Shown: piece by piece, positions 47,975-57,985 of the stretch | Layout: each line of letters begins with the position of its first letter | Numbering within the stretch: the stretch's first letter is position 1 | Origin: Ampelocalamus luodianensis | Taxonomy: Eukaryota > Streptophyta > Magnoliopsida > Poales > Poaceae | Assembly (NCBI GenBank): GCA_036346255.1 | Contig: CM070639.1 | Span: 31,464,165-31,528,164, forward strand | DNA length: 64,000 nucleotides | Direction of reading: 5' to 3' | Translations under genes and position numbers: made by a program | Notes under the pieces: generated by a model | Seen by the model: only the letters and a program-made list of their open reading frames with translations | Database searches by the model: none | What the model was told of the DNA's origin: nothing

Positions 47975-49138
47975 TTGGAACATGCCATACCGGCACCCAA
48001 AACGGTACATGACATGCACTATTCTCCAAGAGTAACTATGTTTCTCAAGTCTATTGATACATCAGGACTTTGTAAGGATAAAGAGACATTGCTTGAGCTC
48101 TTTGATGAGGTAGTAAAAGAAGTAGGGCCAGAAAATGTTGTTCAATTTGTCAGTGATAATGATGCAAGCTACAAAGCTGCTGGGCAAGCATTACAACATA
48201 GGTATGGTACTTTCTTTTGGTCTCCTTGTGCAGCACATTGCATTGATCTAATGCTAGAGAATTTGTCTGATCCAAGGCATTTTCCTATCATTGATGAAAC
48301 CATAAAGAAAGCAAGAAAGATTACAAAGTTTATTTATAATCATTCTTGAGTTCTGTCACTGATGAGGCAAGAATTCACAAATGGTAGAGAGTTTTGCCGT
48401 CCTGCCGTTATTAGATTTGCTAAACATTTCTTGAGTCTGCAATGTTTACTTAAATTTAAGAAAGAGCTGCGCCAAATGTTTACTTGTGACAAATGGGTGG
48501 GGTCAAATCATGCCAAAAGTAATGCAGGAAAGGAAATTGCTTCCATTGTGTTGGAAGATGCTGAGTTTTGGAACCAATGCCAACATATAGTAATGGTTAC
48601 TAAACCATTGGTGCGTGTCCTCCGGTTGGTTGATAGTGATGAAAAACCTTCCATGGGATATTTGTATGAGGCAATGGACAAAGCAAAGAAATGTATTAAG
48701 AAAAGATTGAGAAACAAATTATGTTTGTATGGACAATATATTAGAGTAATTGATGCTAGGTGGGACAAGCAACTTCATAGTCCATTGCATGCTGCTCTTC
48801 TTGATGGTGATGACTTCAATTGGGAGAGCATCGATGCACCATTTGCTACAATGGCTGTTTCAGAAGAAGAAGAATTGGCTAGTATAGCTGATCCTGATGT
48901 TGCACCAACACTAATAGTGCAACCAATATGTGAAGAAACAGAAGATGGCCATTTGTTTGAGCCTCCAGCAGATCAAGATCCCTCTGAGTATGTCCAAGAT
49001 GCGGCGGATAGTACGCTAGACTATGGTACAATGTATGGAGTTATGAACTCGTGTTATATTATTTTAACTACGAACGACCTTTGTGTTTATGAACTCATTG
49101 AACTATGTGTTATTTTTATTCTATGGTTATGTATTTGA
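47975..49138 (+). pseudogene. DUF659-type hAT transposase remnant
   Basis: In one frame, 47975-48347 encodes FLKSIDTSGLCKDKETLLEL, VVQFVSDNDASYKAAGQAL and SPCAAHCIDLMLENL, core motifs of DUF659 plant hAT transposases. After a stop (TGA at 48347-48349) it continues at 48350-49138 in the same style: QNCQHIVMV-like FWNQCQHIVMVTKPLVRVLR and MGYLYEAMDKAKKCIKKRL, then DARWDKQLHSPLHAA. It then passes abruptly to an acidic tail (WESIDAPFATMAVSEEEEL). The domain that should follow HAA, including the hATC dimerisation region, is missing. The N-terminal finger is also absent. It is a truncated, internally deleted copy. Confidence 0.85.
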
Positions 49139-49474
49139 AGTGAGATTCCAAGTGAAATTATATGTACATATAATTACACGCACACACATACATACATATA
49201 TTATTATATATGAATAAATATATATTATTATATTAGAAACCAAACGGTATATCGGAATGGACTGATATCGCATCCCATACCAAGAGGAATAACCTCCAGA
49301 AAATAATTGGCAACTTTGGTGTTAGGTACTCCGTTCGCCTAGCTCCTACACAATCTTGGCTCCGCACTGTATATGATCACACAGACGTGATTCCATATTC
49401 CAACTTTACATTTTGCGTTGTACTTAATTAACGAAAACAGCACAACAGTAGAACTTCACAAGAAACACCTTGAT
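49139..49474. other. AT-rich spacer with TA-rich microsatellite
   Basis: Contains ACACACATACATACATATAT and TATATTATTATAT runs at 49178-49235. No gene seen. Confidence 0.6.
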
Positions 49475-49477
49475 TAT

Positions 49478-49780
49478 GGGCGTGTTTGGTATGGCTCTGC
49501 TCCACGCCAGAGCGACTCCACTCAAAACTCAGGGAGCATCACTCAATTGAAACATTTTTTTCTATAACCAGTGGCAAGGTGGGTAATTACCTTGAAACTC
49601 CGTGTCAGATTCATTTCGAGATTCCTGGAGTGGGAAAAGAGGTGCTCCACCAAAATGAACTAGAGCTCTACCAACTCCACGAAGAGCAGTTGCTCCATCA
49701 ATTTATGGAGTTTTGGTGTTTGGCTGGTTTTGGGCAACTCCCCCCTAGAGTTTTAGAGTGGAGCCATGCCAAACACACCC
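49478..49780. mobile_element. 303-bp MITE with GGGYGTGTTTGG ends
   Basis: The left end GGGCGTGTTTGGTATGGCTC and the right end GAGCCATGCCAAACACACCC are near-perfect 20-bp inverted repeats. The 3-bp flank TAT is duplicated (49475-49477, 49781-49783). Size, GGG...CCC ends and a 3-bp duplication fit PIF/Harbinger-type MITEs, though TAT is not the usual TWA target. Non-coding. It lies 275 bp downstream of the receptor kinase stop codon, with respect to that gene's strand. Confidence 0.88.
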
Positions 49781-49935
49781 TATATCAACTGAAGATGAAA
49801 AAGAAAATGCCCTTGTATATATATCGCTATATCATTACAAAAATCATTAATTGCATTCAGAAAATAGCCAACAGATACAAAAACCCCCAATTACACAAGA
49901 AAGCAAATGAAAAAAAAGGAACTGAACAACAGAAC

Positions 49936-49978
<43 letters not shown>
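49936..49978. repeat. (GA)n microsatellite
   Basis: About 21 uninterrupted GA units, 80 bp beyond the stop codon of the receptor kinase gene, likely inside its 3' untranslated region (as CT on the transcript). Frames through it are meaningless. Confidence 0.97.
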
Positions 49979-49980
<2 letters not shown>

Positions 49981-50057
49981 CTCTGACGAGATTGTGATCG
50001 CCTCAAGAAAGCAGAAGATTTTCACTCCTGGCCAGTGTGAATTAATTAATCTCGATC

Positions 50058-53000
50058 TCACGACCCGATCTTGTCGAGGCTGTCGGCGACGGCCTTCATC
50101 CTCGGCCGGAGGTCGGGGTCTGCCTCGGTGCACGCCAGCGCGACGTGGAACGCCGCCACCACCTCCTTCTTGGGCAGCGGTGGCGCTTCCCGCAGCAGCG
50201 CCGGATCCACCATCTCCGCCACCGGCCGCGCGTCCTCCTGGAACCCGCGCCGCACCCACCGCACCACCTCCGGCACGGCTCCGTGCTCCCCGCTCCCGGA
50301 CCTGTCCGTCGTCGTCGACGGCGCCGAGAACGACGCCGACGTCGACGGCGACGCGTGGTCGGCCGGCCCCCGCCCCGTCAGCATCTCCAGCAGGACCACG
50401 CCGAAGGAGAACACGTCCCACTTCTGCGCCGGCTGCGCACCCGGCGCGCGCGCCTCCGGGGCGCGGTACCCGCCGCCGCGGTCCGGCACCGGCGCCGCCG
50501 CCGGCTTGGCGTAGGGATGGCGCCCCGAGAGGCCGCCGCCGCCGAGGGCGGTGGCGGAGGAGGGTAGAGGGTGGCGTCGGAGGTGCAACCGGCGACGGCG
50601 AGGAGACGGGTGAGTCCGAAGTCGGCGACGCGGGGGGTGAAGTCGGCGTCGACGAGGATGTTAGAGGGCTTGACCTCGCCGTGGACGAACCGCCGGGGGC
50701 TGCACTCGTGGAGATACGCCAGCCCGCGCGCCGCGCCCTTGGTGATCTTCAGCCGCGTTGGCCACGACAGGACGGGTTGACCGGGGCGACCTTCAATGTC
50801 AACGCAGCAACGAGTCAGTAATCAATTTGCAGGCGAGTTTTTCGGAGTAATTTTTTGTGCTGATTTTGTGAAGCTATTTGGAATCAAAACATGCAAAATT
50901 CGTAAAGAGGGCAGGAAATTCATAAAAAATGCGCATTGGAAATTTTGGTTTACGGTATATCGCAAGTCGAGTCGATCCAGCATGACAACGGGGGAGTGCA
51001 CCGTCCTAGCTAAATTTAGATATTTAAGAGCACATTTTCATGGTTAAGGCTCTCGCGTTAAATACAATAGCCATGTTTATCCTCCTAATTGAAAATCCTT
51101 GTCGCCATCAATTGCAAGATCTATTCCAACCCATATTCCTCTACTTGTCGCCATCAATTGCAAGATCTATTCCAACCCATATTCCTCTACCTCTCGCCCC
51201 TCTCATCAAGGATAATTTTTTCCTCTCACTAGTGGCTTCCTACACATATTGGCGCATCTTAACCCCTCATATTTCCGTGGAAGAATATGCTCCACCTAAC
51301 GTTTAGGCTTCACCTTGGGAACATGATTTTGGGATACAGTATCAGCAACTGAGATTAAAACCAAAAACAAATAGAACATCAAATAAGAATCAATAAAAGC
51401 CACATGGTCACCCAAGGGCAATTGCAGCGACGCATGCATGTGCTAGCCTGAAAGCAGCTAGCAATACGATCCGATGGATTCATGTGCACGTTAAGGAGCA
51501 TAGGTCATACTATGTGCTACCAGTAGTAGATAGTACCCATGATTAAAAGGCATTTAACTAGCACTGTAATGTGTCCGTAGCAGCAGATCAGAGTCATGCA
51601 TTTCACCGGGCACATGATGCAGCGATGCAATGCAGTGCAGTGCACATCTAGCTTGATGCTTCCCGCAGGCACAAGCAACCCCTGCCTGCCCTGCCTGTCT
51701 GCTTTGCCGCTGTTCATGAGCACTGCTGCATATGCATCTTGGATTCAGGATGCCTCGGAGGGACTTGCGTGGTGAGCATTGATTCTCCATACTGTTTCTG
51801 ATTTGTTGTTCACTTGGCAATGGTTTATTTTTGTGAGGTGTATGTTCAGAACAAGTGTTACTGATAGTAGAAAACAAAATTTAATGTGGGAGCTGCAAAG
51901 GGGTTGAGTCTTCCTAAATAGGAGAATGGTAGAGTAATTTTTAAGCAAGCTGTCCCCATTGGTATTGAGAACATGGAGTTTGTGTGCCCTGGCTCACATG
52001 GTAAGAATTTTTTTTTCATAAGAAGCTAATCCCTCCCAAACAGATATACAATTACTCCTGTATCGTAATAGACGGCAGTTGGCATCTCAATTCTCGCGAT
52101 TTTGGGTTAGTTCTGGTACAAAGTACAAAAGATATTTGGTTCATAGGAAATATTTTCATAACGAAGACACAAACATCACATAATGTAAATAAATTTGGTG
52201 AAATTAGAGATCCAACCATTGGTCTCGGCTAGTTAAATAACTAGAAAAACCAGACAAACCATTGTTGCACACACTAAATATAGCCTCTCCACTAGGTATC
52301 TCCCAAAAAAATTCTTGTTTTTTCTCTCTCTCTCAGCATACAAAGTTGTCAACCTTTGTCTTACTAAGCCTAAAGCGACAGAAGCCGTCAACAACAACCG
52401 GTACTACATCCATCATTAATCACATAGAAAAGCGTTGATCATGCGCATCACCAAGGCGTGACTCTAAATTGTCAATAATGTTTTCGCTTTTGTCTTCGCT
52501 TTTGGCTCTCATGGACAACTTTCAGGGTTTATATTAGCCCCAGAAGATCATGCTGTTAGGCCATGACAGGGACAAAGGTTTCAGGCCTAAAAAGGTCCTT
52601 TTGGTTCCCCTGTTCCAGCCTCTGCAGGAAACAATGATTTTATATGGTACAACACAAGTCTCCTACTTTCATCAGATCGGAGAGCAATACTACAGGGAAA
52701 TGGTTCAGTGCAGACGATCTACAATATCACGTATTAGAAGCTGATCTTTACCATTTTTGATCGAAAAGCAAAGGTCTGGACGGTCCACTACAGTAAAAAT
52801 TTCGCTGTTTCCACTGTATTACTGCCCAGTACCGTTCACTCACTGTCTGGTGCTGTTCACACTATGATTCTCTGTATTACAGCAACGATCCGAATCCATG
52901 CTAATGAACACTCGAGGATCTTCATCGTGCTATAGCACATGTCATGAGCATTCTCGTCGCAATGCTATACCATGTCAATCGTCGATCTGAAGCTTCTGTC

Positions 53001-55527
53001 CACCAGAAGGGGGGAAGAAATTGACTCGATCATAGTAACTGTTTGACCCGATGAATCACGCCCAGAAGTTTTTGGCGAACTACTTTTGCCTTCGTTGCCC
53101 AAGACAATGGCAGCAGCACGAAAGAGACGACAAGGCAGCACAAGACCAGGGACCATCCCGGCATCACAGAATGTGGTCCAGCCAGGGAGACAAGCCGGCG
53201 TGCCTTTCTTTTGCCCCTCTTTGGAAGCTTTCGCGCTCTCACTTGCCCGTCGGTGCATTTCCCTCTGACAGTTCCATCCCATGATTGGAGATGGGATCGA
53301 ACTGACTGACCAGTCCGTTCGAGACAAGGAAGAAAGCCGCTGTTTTTAACTCTCGATCGATCCGTTCATGTGAGGTCTTGCATCTGTACCTCTACCAGGC
53401 TTCTACCTCCTTTCGCCCAAGGTATACGACTTGTGATACCGGTACAGTCAGAGTACCAGCAGCGTGGAGTATTCAGAGAGGAAAGAATTATTGCTAGCGA
53501 TGAACAGTTCATTGGCCCCCCAATTTCTGTGAAATCGAATCGTCTCGCCAAGGCAAGCACGAGTGCATTGGCGATTGGCGTACTGCTAAGCATCATTACT
53601 TGCGGCGTAGCAAACTATGTATCATGCCGTAACTATGCTGGGTATATGTATAGGATTGTGTCCTCTGCCATTCTTTTTCCGGGATGGACAACCAGAGGTT
53701 GTTTAGTCGTATGTATCGTGTTTAACCTTAGGTATGGTATATGTTGCTACGTGGTAATACCAAACTAATCAACATCGAATACCCTAATGAGAAAATACCA
53801 CACCACCCCAAATAAGAAAATTCCAAACACGCAAACACTAAACAGCAGTCAACTAAAGTCTAAAACGCAACACATCTAATCGTAACAAAAACAATTAATA
53901 TTAGTAAGCTCAGTGGGAGTAAGCGATACGCGTTATTCGTAGCAACAAGTAGTGGTAAGTGGTAACTTACCGCGCAGCGCGGTGGCGAGGTTGCCGTTGC
54001 CGACGAAGTCGGTGACGACGAGCTTCTCGTCGGGCGACCAGTAGTAGGCGCGCAGCCGCACCACGTTGGGGTGCCGCGCCCGCCCACCGCCCGCGCCTCC
54101 GCCGCGAACTCCTTGCACCGGTCCGCGCCGCCTCCGCCGCCGCCCAGCCGCCGCACGGCCACCGGCGTCGACCCGTTGCCCACCACCACCTTGTACACGA
54201 TCCCCTTCCCGCCCTTCCCCAGCACGTACGCCGACGACCGCAGCAGCTCGTCCAGTTCCACCCGGAACCCGCGGTCGATCGCCACCAGCTCCCCCTCGCT
54301 GCCCCTGTACTTGCCGTCGCTGCCTTCCTCGTCGTCCGAAGACCCGTCCGAGTCGTCGGCGCTTCCTCCGCCGCGGCGTCCCCACAGGCAGCGGCAGAGT
54401 CCGGTGTTGCTGTCGTTGTCGTCGCCGTCGTCGTGTCCGATGGCAAGGCCGCGGCGGCCTTTCCTCCGGTCCTTGACCTTCCAGTATATGTACACGAGGA
54501 TGATGCCTACGAGCGCGACGCCGGCGGCGTCGGCGACGGAGATGAGCGCTATCAGGCTCGTTTTGATAGGATGGTGCTGGACCGGCGAGGTGGAATCTGA
54601 TGGTATGCTGGTTTTCGGTGGTGGCGGCGACTGCGTCGGCGGCGGGACGGCGCGGCAGGGGACCTGAAGCGGGAAGCCGCATAGGCCGGGGTTGTTAAGG
54701 AAGGCCGTGGGGCCCTGGCTGGCGAGGGAGCCCGTCTGCGGGATGGCGCCGGAGAGGTTGTTGAAGCGGAGATCGAGTGTGACGGTCGCCGGCACACGGC
54801 CGAGCTCCGGCGGCACGACGCCGGAGAACCGGTTGTGCGAGAGGTTGAGCGTGCCGGCAAGCTTGGGGAGCTCGCCAAGGTCCGGCGGGATTGAGCCGTT
54901 GAAGTTGTTGGAGGACAGATCGAGCTGCAGCAGGTTGGCCATCTCCGGCCATATGCCGGCCGGCACCTCTCCGGAGAAGGCGTTCTTGGCGAGGATGAGC
55001 CGCTGCAAGCTCCGGCAGTTGCGGAGGTCGAGTGACAGCTCCCCGGAGAGGGAGTTCCGGGACACGTCGAGGTTCTGCAGCCGCGGGAGGTCGCAGAGCG
55101 CCACCGGGAGCTTGCCGGTGAGCGCGTTGCCGTAGAGGAAGATGGAGTGGAGCGAGGACGCGTTCGAGAGCGCGGCGGGGATGCCGCCGGTGAGGCGGTT
55201 GCCGTGGAGGTTGAGCCGGCGGAGGAAGAGCAGCGAGCCGAGCTCCGAGGGAATGTACCCCGATATGTTCTTCCCGGCCACGGCCACGCCGACCACGCGC
55301 GGCGGTGCGCCGGCCGGCGAGGAGGCGTTCGCGCAGGTGACGCCCGGCCACCGGCACGGGTCGGCATCGGACTCCGACCACGCCGAGAGCGCCGACGACG
55401 GGTCCTCGGTCAACGCCGCCTTGAACGCCAGCAGCGCGATGCCGTCGGCCGTGAGCGCCACGGCGGCCGGCGGCGGCAATGCGAGGAGCAGCAGTAGGAG
55501 GAGAATTGTGGTTGGAAGTCTCCTCAT
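50058..55527 (-). CDS. LRR receptor-like kinase, ZAR1-like (LRR-RLK subfamily III), probable pseudokinase
   Basis: Two exons, 53971-55527 and 50058-50790, joined in phase (GT at 53970-53969, AG at 50792-50791). Residues 1-25 form a signal peptide. An LRR N-terminal cap follows (ADPCRWPGVTC). About seven LRRs lie at 80-280 (IPSELGSLLFLRRLNLHGNR and others), then a proline-rich stretch, a membrane helix near 325-350 (ALISVADAAGVALVGIILVY), an acidic linker and a kinase domain from about 430 (LGKGGKGIVYKVV). The gene ends KAVADSLDKIGS. The family resembles Arabidopsis ZAR1 in layout. The beta-3 lysine is Arg (VAVRRL) and the HRD/HGD catalytic Asp is Glu (VHGEVKPSN), while DFG is kept. Two single-base gaps (about 54083, ARAVGR; about 50565, CTSDAT) break the frame within conserved sequence and look like assembly deletions. 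The ligand is unknown. Confidence 0.87.
51099..51190. repeat. Perfect 46-bp tandem duplication in the kinase-gene intron
   Basis: TTGTCGCCATCAATTGCAAG and the 26 bases after it occur twice head to tail (51099-51144, 51145-51190) without a mismatch. This is a recent duplication or an assembly artefact. The intron (50791-53970, 3.2 kb) is otherwise non-coding. A frame at 53370-53768 has no family match. Confidence 0.95.
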
Positions 55528-56217
55528 TAGCCTACACTCTTCTTGGTTGCCTTCTTCTTGCTTTGTTTGTCTTGTTGGGAGCTACCTAGTGTTTGTGTCA
55601 GTGTGTACGCGAGAGAGAATTTGGAGCCCAACACTGCAGTGCAGGGTGTATATGTTGGCACCTTGTCATGTGGGAAAATCGGCAGTGCAGACTTCAGATC
55701 CAGGCCCATGCAACTGGTGGTTATTATTCTTTAGGAAACGCCGTTACCGATCCGCACGTGATGTAAACCGTTGGTTTTTTCATTCTTCGATTGGAATTTT
55801 TCCCTAAATAGCACTATTTGAAGCAGCATTAGTAAAAACAGGTTTGCTAATTTTTAGCTGTTTGAAAATTTCTTATCTATCAATCTCATACAATTGCATA
55901 GTACTAAGCCTAAAATTGCAGTACCAAATGATATACAATTTTAGCACAACTCTACTGTAACTTTTAGTTCTATTTATTTTTATATTTATTTTTGTAGTTG
56001 TAGGGCTCACCTAGATTTACTTTTGTTTAGTTTAATTTTTTTTGTATTTGTAGGGTTCACCTATATTTATTTTTATCTAGTTTAGATTTTTTTTTGTCTC
56101 AACACAGAAACTCGTGATATCCATTAAATCAAAATCTACAGCTAAGAAAGGTGACTGATCGATAAAGAAATTTCAGTCACCTGAAGCATAGACGTTCCCT
56201 AGCAAAAATGATGTCCT
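55528..56217 (-). promoter_or_regulatory. 5' flank of the receptor kinase gene
   Basis: Upstream sequence of the kinase gene on its strand. The first 200 bp are mixed, then AT-rich. A diverged direct repeat (GTAGGGCTCACCTAGATTTA and GTAGGGTTCACCTATATTTA, about 56001 and 56052) lies in T-rich DNA. No core promoter element stands out. Confidence 0.4.
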
Positions 56218-56391
56218 CGCAATCGCAATTGTAAAAATGACGCTCTCGTCCGTCTGGCCACGGTACGGACGAGCCGCGGGCCGACACGTGGCGCCTCGTC
56301 CATCCAGCCATGGGACGGACGAGCCGCGGGCCGCCACGTGTTGGCCTGTGGCCGACCGGACGAGAGCGCAATTTTTGCAATTGCGATTGCG
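56218..56391. repeat. GC-rich foldback (inverted repeat) element
   Basis: The left arm 56218-56252 (CGCAATCGCAATTGTAAAAA then TGACGCTCTCGTCCG) pairs with the right arm 56357-56391 (CGGACGAGAGCGCAATTTTT then GCAATTGCGATTGCG), over about 35 bases with few mismatches. The loop holds two copies of ACGGACGAGCCGCGGGCCG (about 56264 and 56312), each followed by an ACACGTG/CCACGTG box. It would form a long hairpin if transcribed. Flanks TAGCAAAAATGATGTC and GTGTTATCTTTGCTA are weakly inverted, hinting at a slightly larger foldback MITE. Confidence 0.8.
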
Positions 56392-57599
56392 GGAGTGTTA
56401 TCTTTGCTAATACCACTTTAAATAGTGCCATTTAGGAAGAATAAAATCCTTTGATTGCAGTGCATCTTTTTGGCGCGTGCCTTTCCACTTTCGAGCGTGC
56501 AAACGATTTGCCTTTCCACTTTCGAGCGTGCGACGAGTGACGACATGACGGCGCGCTATTTTTTCTTGTATAGAGTGACAAGTGGGCCATAGGTTCGAGC
56601 ACTCGGAAGGTGGCCACCTTGGATGTTGAAAACGTAGTGTGGAATGCAATGCTAGTGGTGATGGATTTTTCTTTGCCATGTTAGTGAGGAAGTGGTTATG
56701 CGTGGAGATGGATAATGGTGGGTGTCTTCATTAGAGTAGGCCCCCAAATGTGTCAATGGAGCTCATGGGTGTTATACGGAGAGAGAGAGAGAGAGATGCG
56801 GAAGGAGGGGAGTAGAAGGGAAGCAAAGTGGGGAGAGGAAGGAATGTTGAGTCTGAAGTGTGCATAAGTAGAGGATAGCTAGCTAGGGGTAGGGATGGAA
56901 TGATGAAGGACGTTGCGGGAGCCAAAGACTGGACGGCAATCTAATCATGCTTATGGACTTTGGGTGGCTCGGTTGGTGAGCTCTCTTCGCTTTGCTCGTG
57001 CACTTGCCGGCCGGACGCATGCATTCTTAATGCGTATGAAGCACCTTGATCATTTGATCTTCACAGGACCAGCACAAATCAATGCGTAATGCATTGGCGT
57101 ATGCATCCATGCTTCGTGTACAGTGTACTGTAGGGTGGAGCCGCCACGCCTAAGCCTTGTGCTGGTCAGTCTGTTCTTGGACTGAACACAATATATATGC
57201 ATGGATTGCTACTGTTTTTATGGGCCTTTGATCCTAGACCTCGGCTGTTGTCCCTCCCTGGTGTACCGTGCTGGGTCCTAATTTGTTGGCGATAATCGAC
57301 ATGTCTGGATTAGCAGGCACCAATCATGTTTGTTGTGCCGGCCCTGGGTCTAATGAGAACTAGTGTTATGGATCTTTACAGACGCGAGGCATGATTGCTA
57401 TGTGCATGCTTGCTCGCTGCTATTAAGTTGTGTCTTTGATCATTTAGCGGTTAGTTGCCAGGGTATCCTAAGTCAAGCGTTTGATTGCACTAGGTGTGCA
57501 GTGTGACATTACAAGTCATATATATCATGTGCTAGCTTGATGGGTGATGGCAAGTGCTGGTTGTTAATCGGATGATCCCAATAAATTAGTACTGCATGC
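56392..57599. other. Non-coding spacer
   Basis: No gene recognised. A direct repeat TGCCTTTCCACTTTCGAGCG TGC occurs at about 56477 and 56510, and a short (GA)n run at 56779-56796. The rest is unremarkable AT/GC-balanced DNA. Confidence 0.55.
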
Positions 57600-57985
57600 T
57601 GGGCTAGCTACCAGGATCTGCTCAGTTCCCGAGGGAACACAAGGAAATACGACAAACACTCGGGAAGGTTCCCGACGGGCCAGCCGTCGGGAAAAGGCCC
57701 GTTTAATCGGGTAAATTTCTTTTCCCCGTGTGTTATATCCGAAACCCGACGTATACATGCATGTTCCCATGTGTTCACAAAACTCTCGGGAAACCGTAGA
57801 CACACAGGAACCTTTGTAGATAACGCGTTTTGCAAACTGTAACGGAATGGTCTCCAACTGTCAACAAACACGGAAACTACCATCACGAATACCTTTTGTG
57901 GACGGATCCTTTGCTGCCACGTGTTTACTATTTCCCTGAGTGTTATCCTGGCACTCGGGAAATGTCAATTCCCTGCTTTTATCCA
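57600..57985. mobile_element. Possible CACTA-like remnant
   Basis: Several copies of ACTCGGGAA, TTCCCGA and CCGACGGGCC-like motifs in both orientations (for example GGCACTCGGGAAATGTC near 57950 and CACTCGGGAAGGTTCCCGAC near 57658). Such motifs are common in subterminal regions of grass CACTA (En/Spm) elements. I see no CACTA terminal repeat or target duplication, so the class is a guess. Confidence 0.35.

Noticed and set aside
49907..50821. Plus-strand frame of 304 residues across the kinase C-terminal exon
   Set aside because: Shadow of the minus-strand kinase exon plus the (GA)n microsatellite.
53370..53768. Plus-strand frame of 132 residues in the kinase intron with a hydrophobic segment
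   Set aside because: No recognised family, wrong strand for the gene, and no splice or promoter context.
53967..55381. Several minus- and plus-strand frames of 130-270 residues
   Set aside because: Alternative-frame shadows of the GC-rich LRR receptor kinase exon.
57600..57985. A definite CACTA transposon
   Set aside because: Only subterminal-like motifs are present; no CACTA ends and no 3-bp duplication, so kept only as a low-confidence trace.
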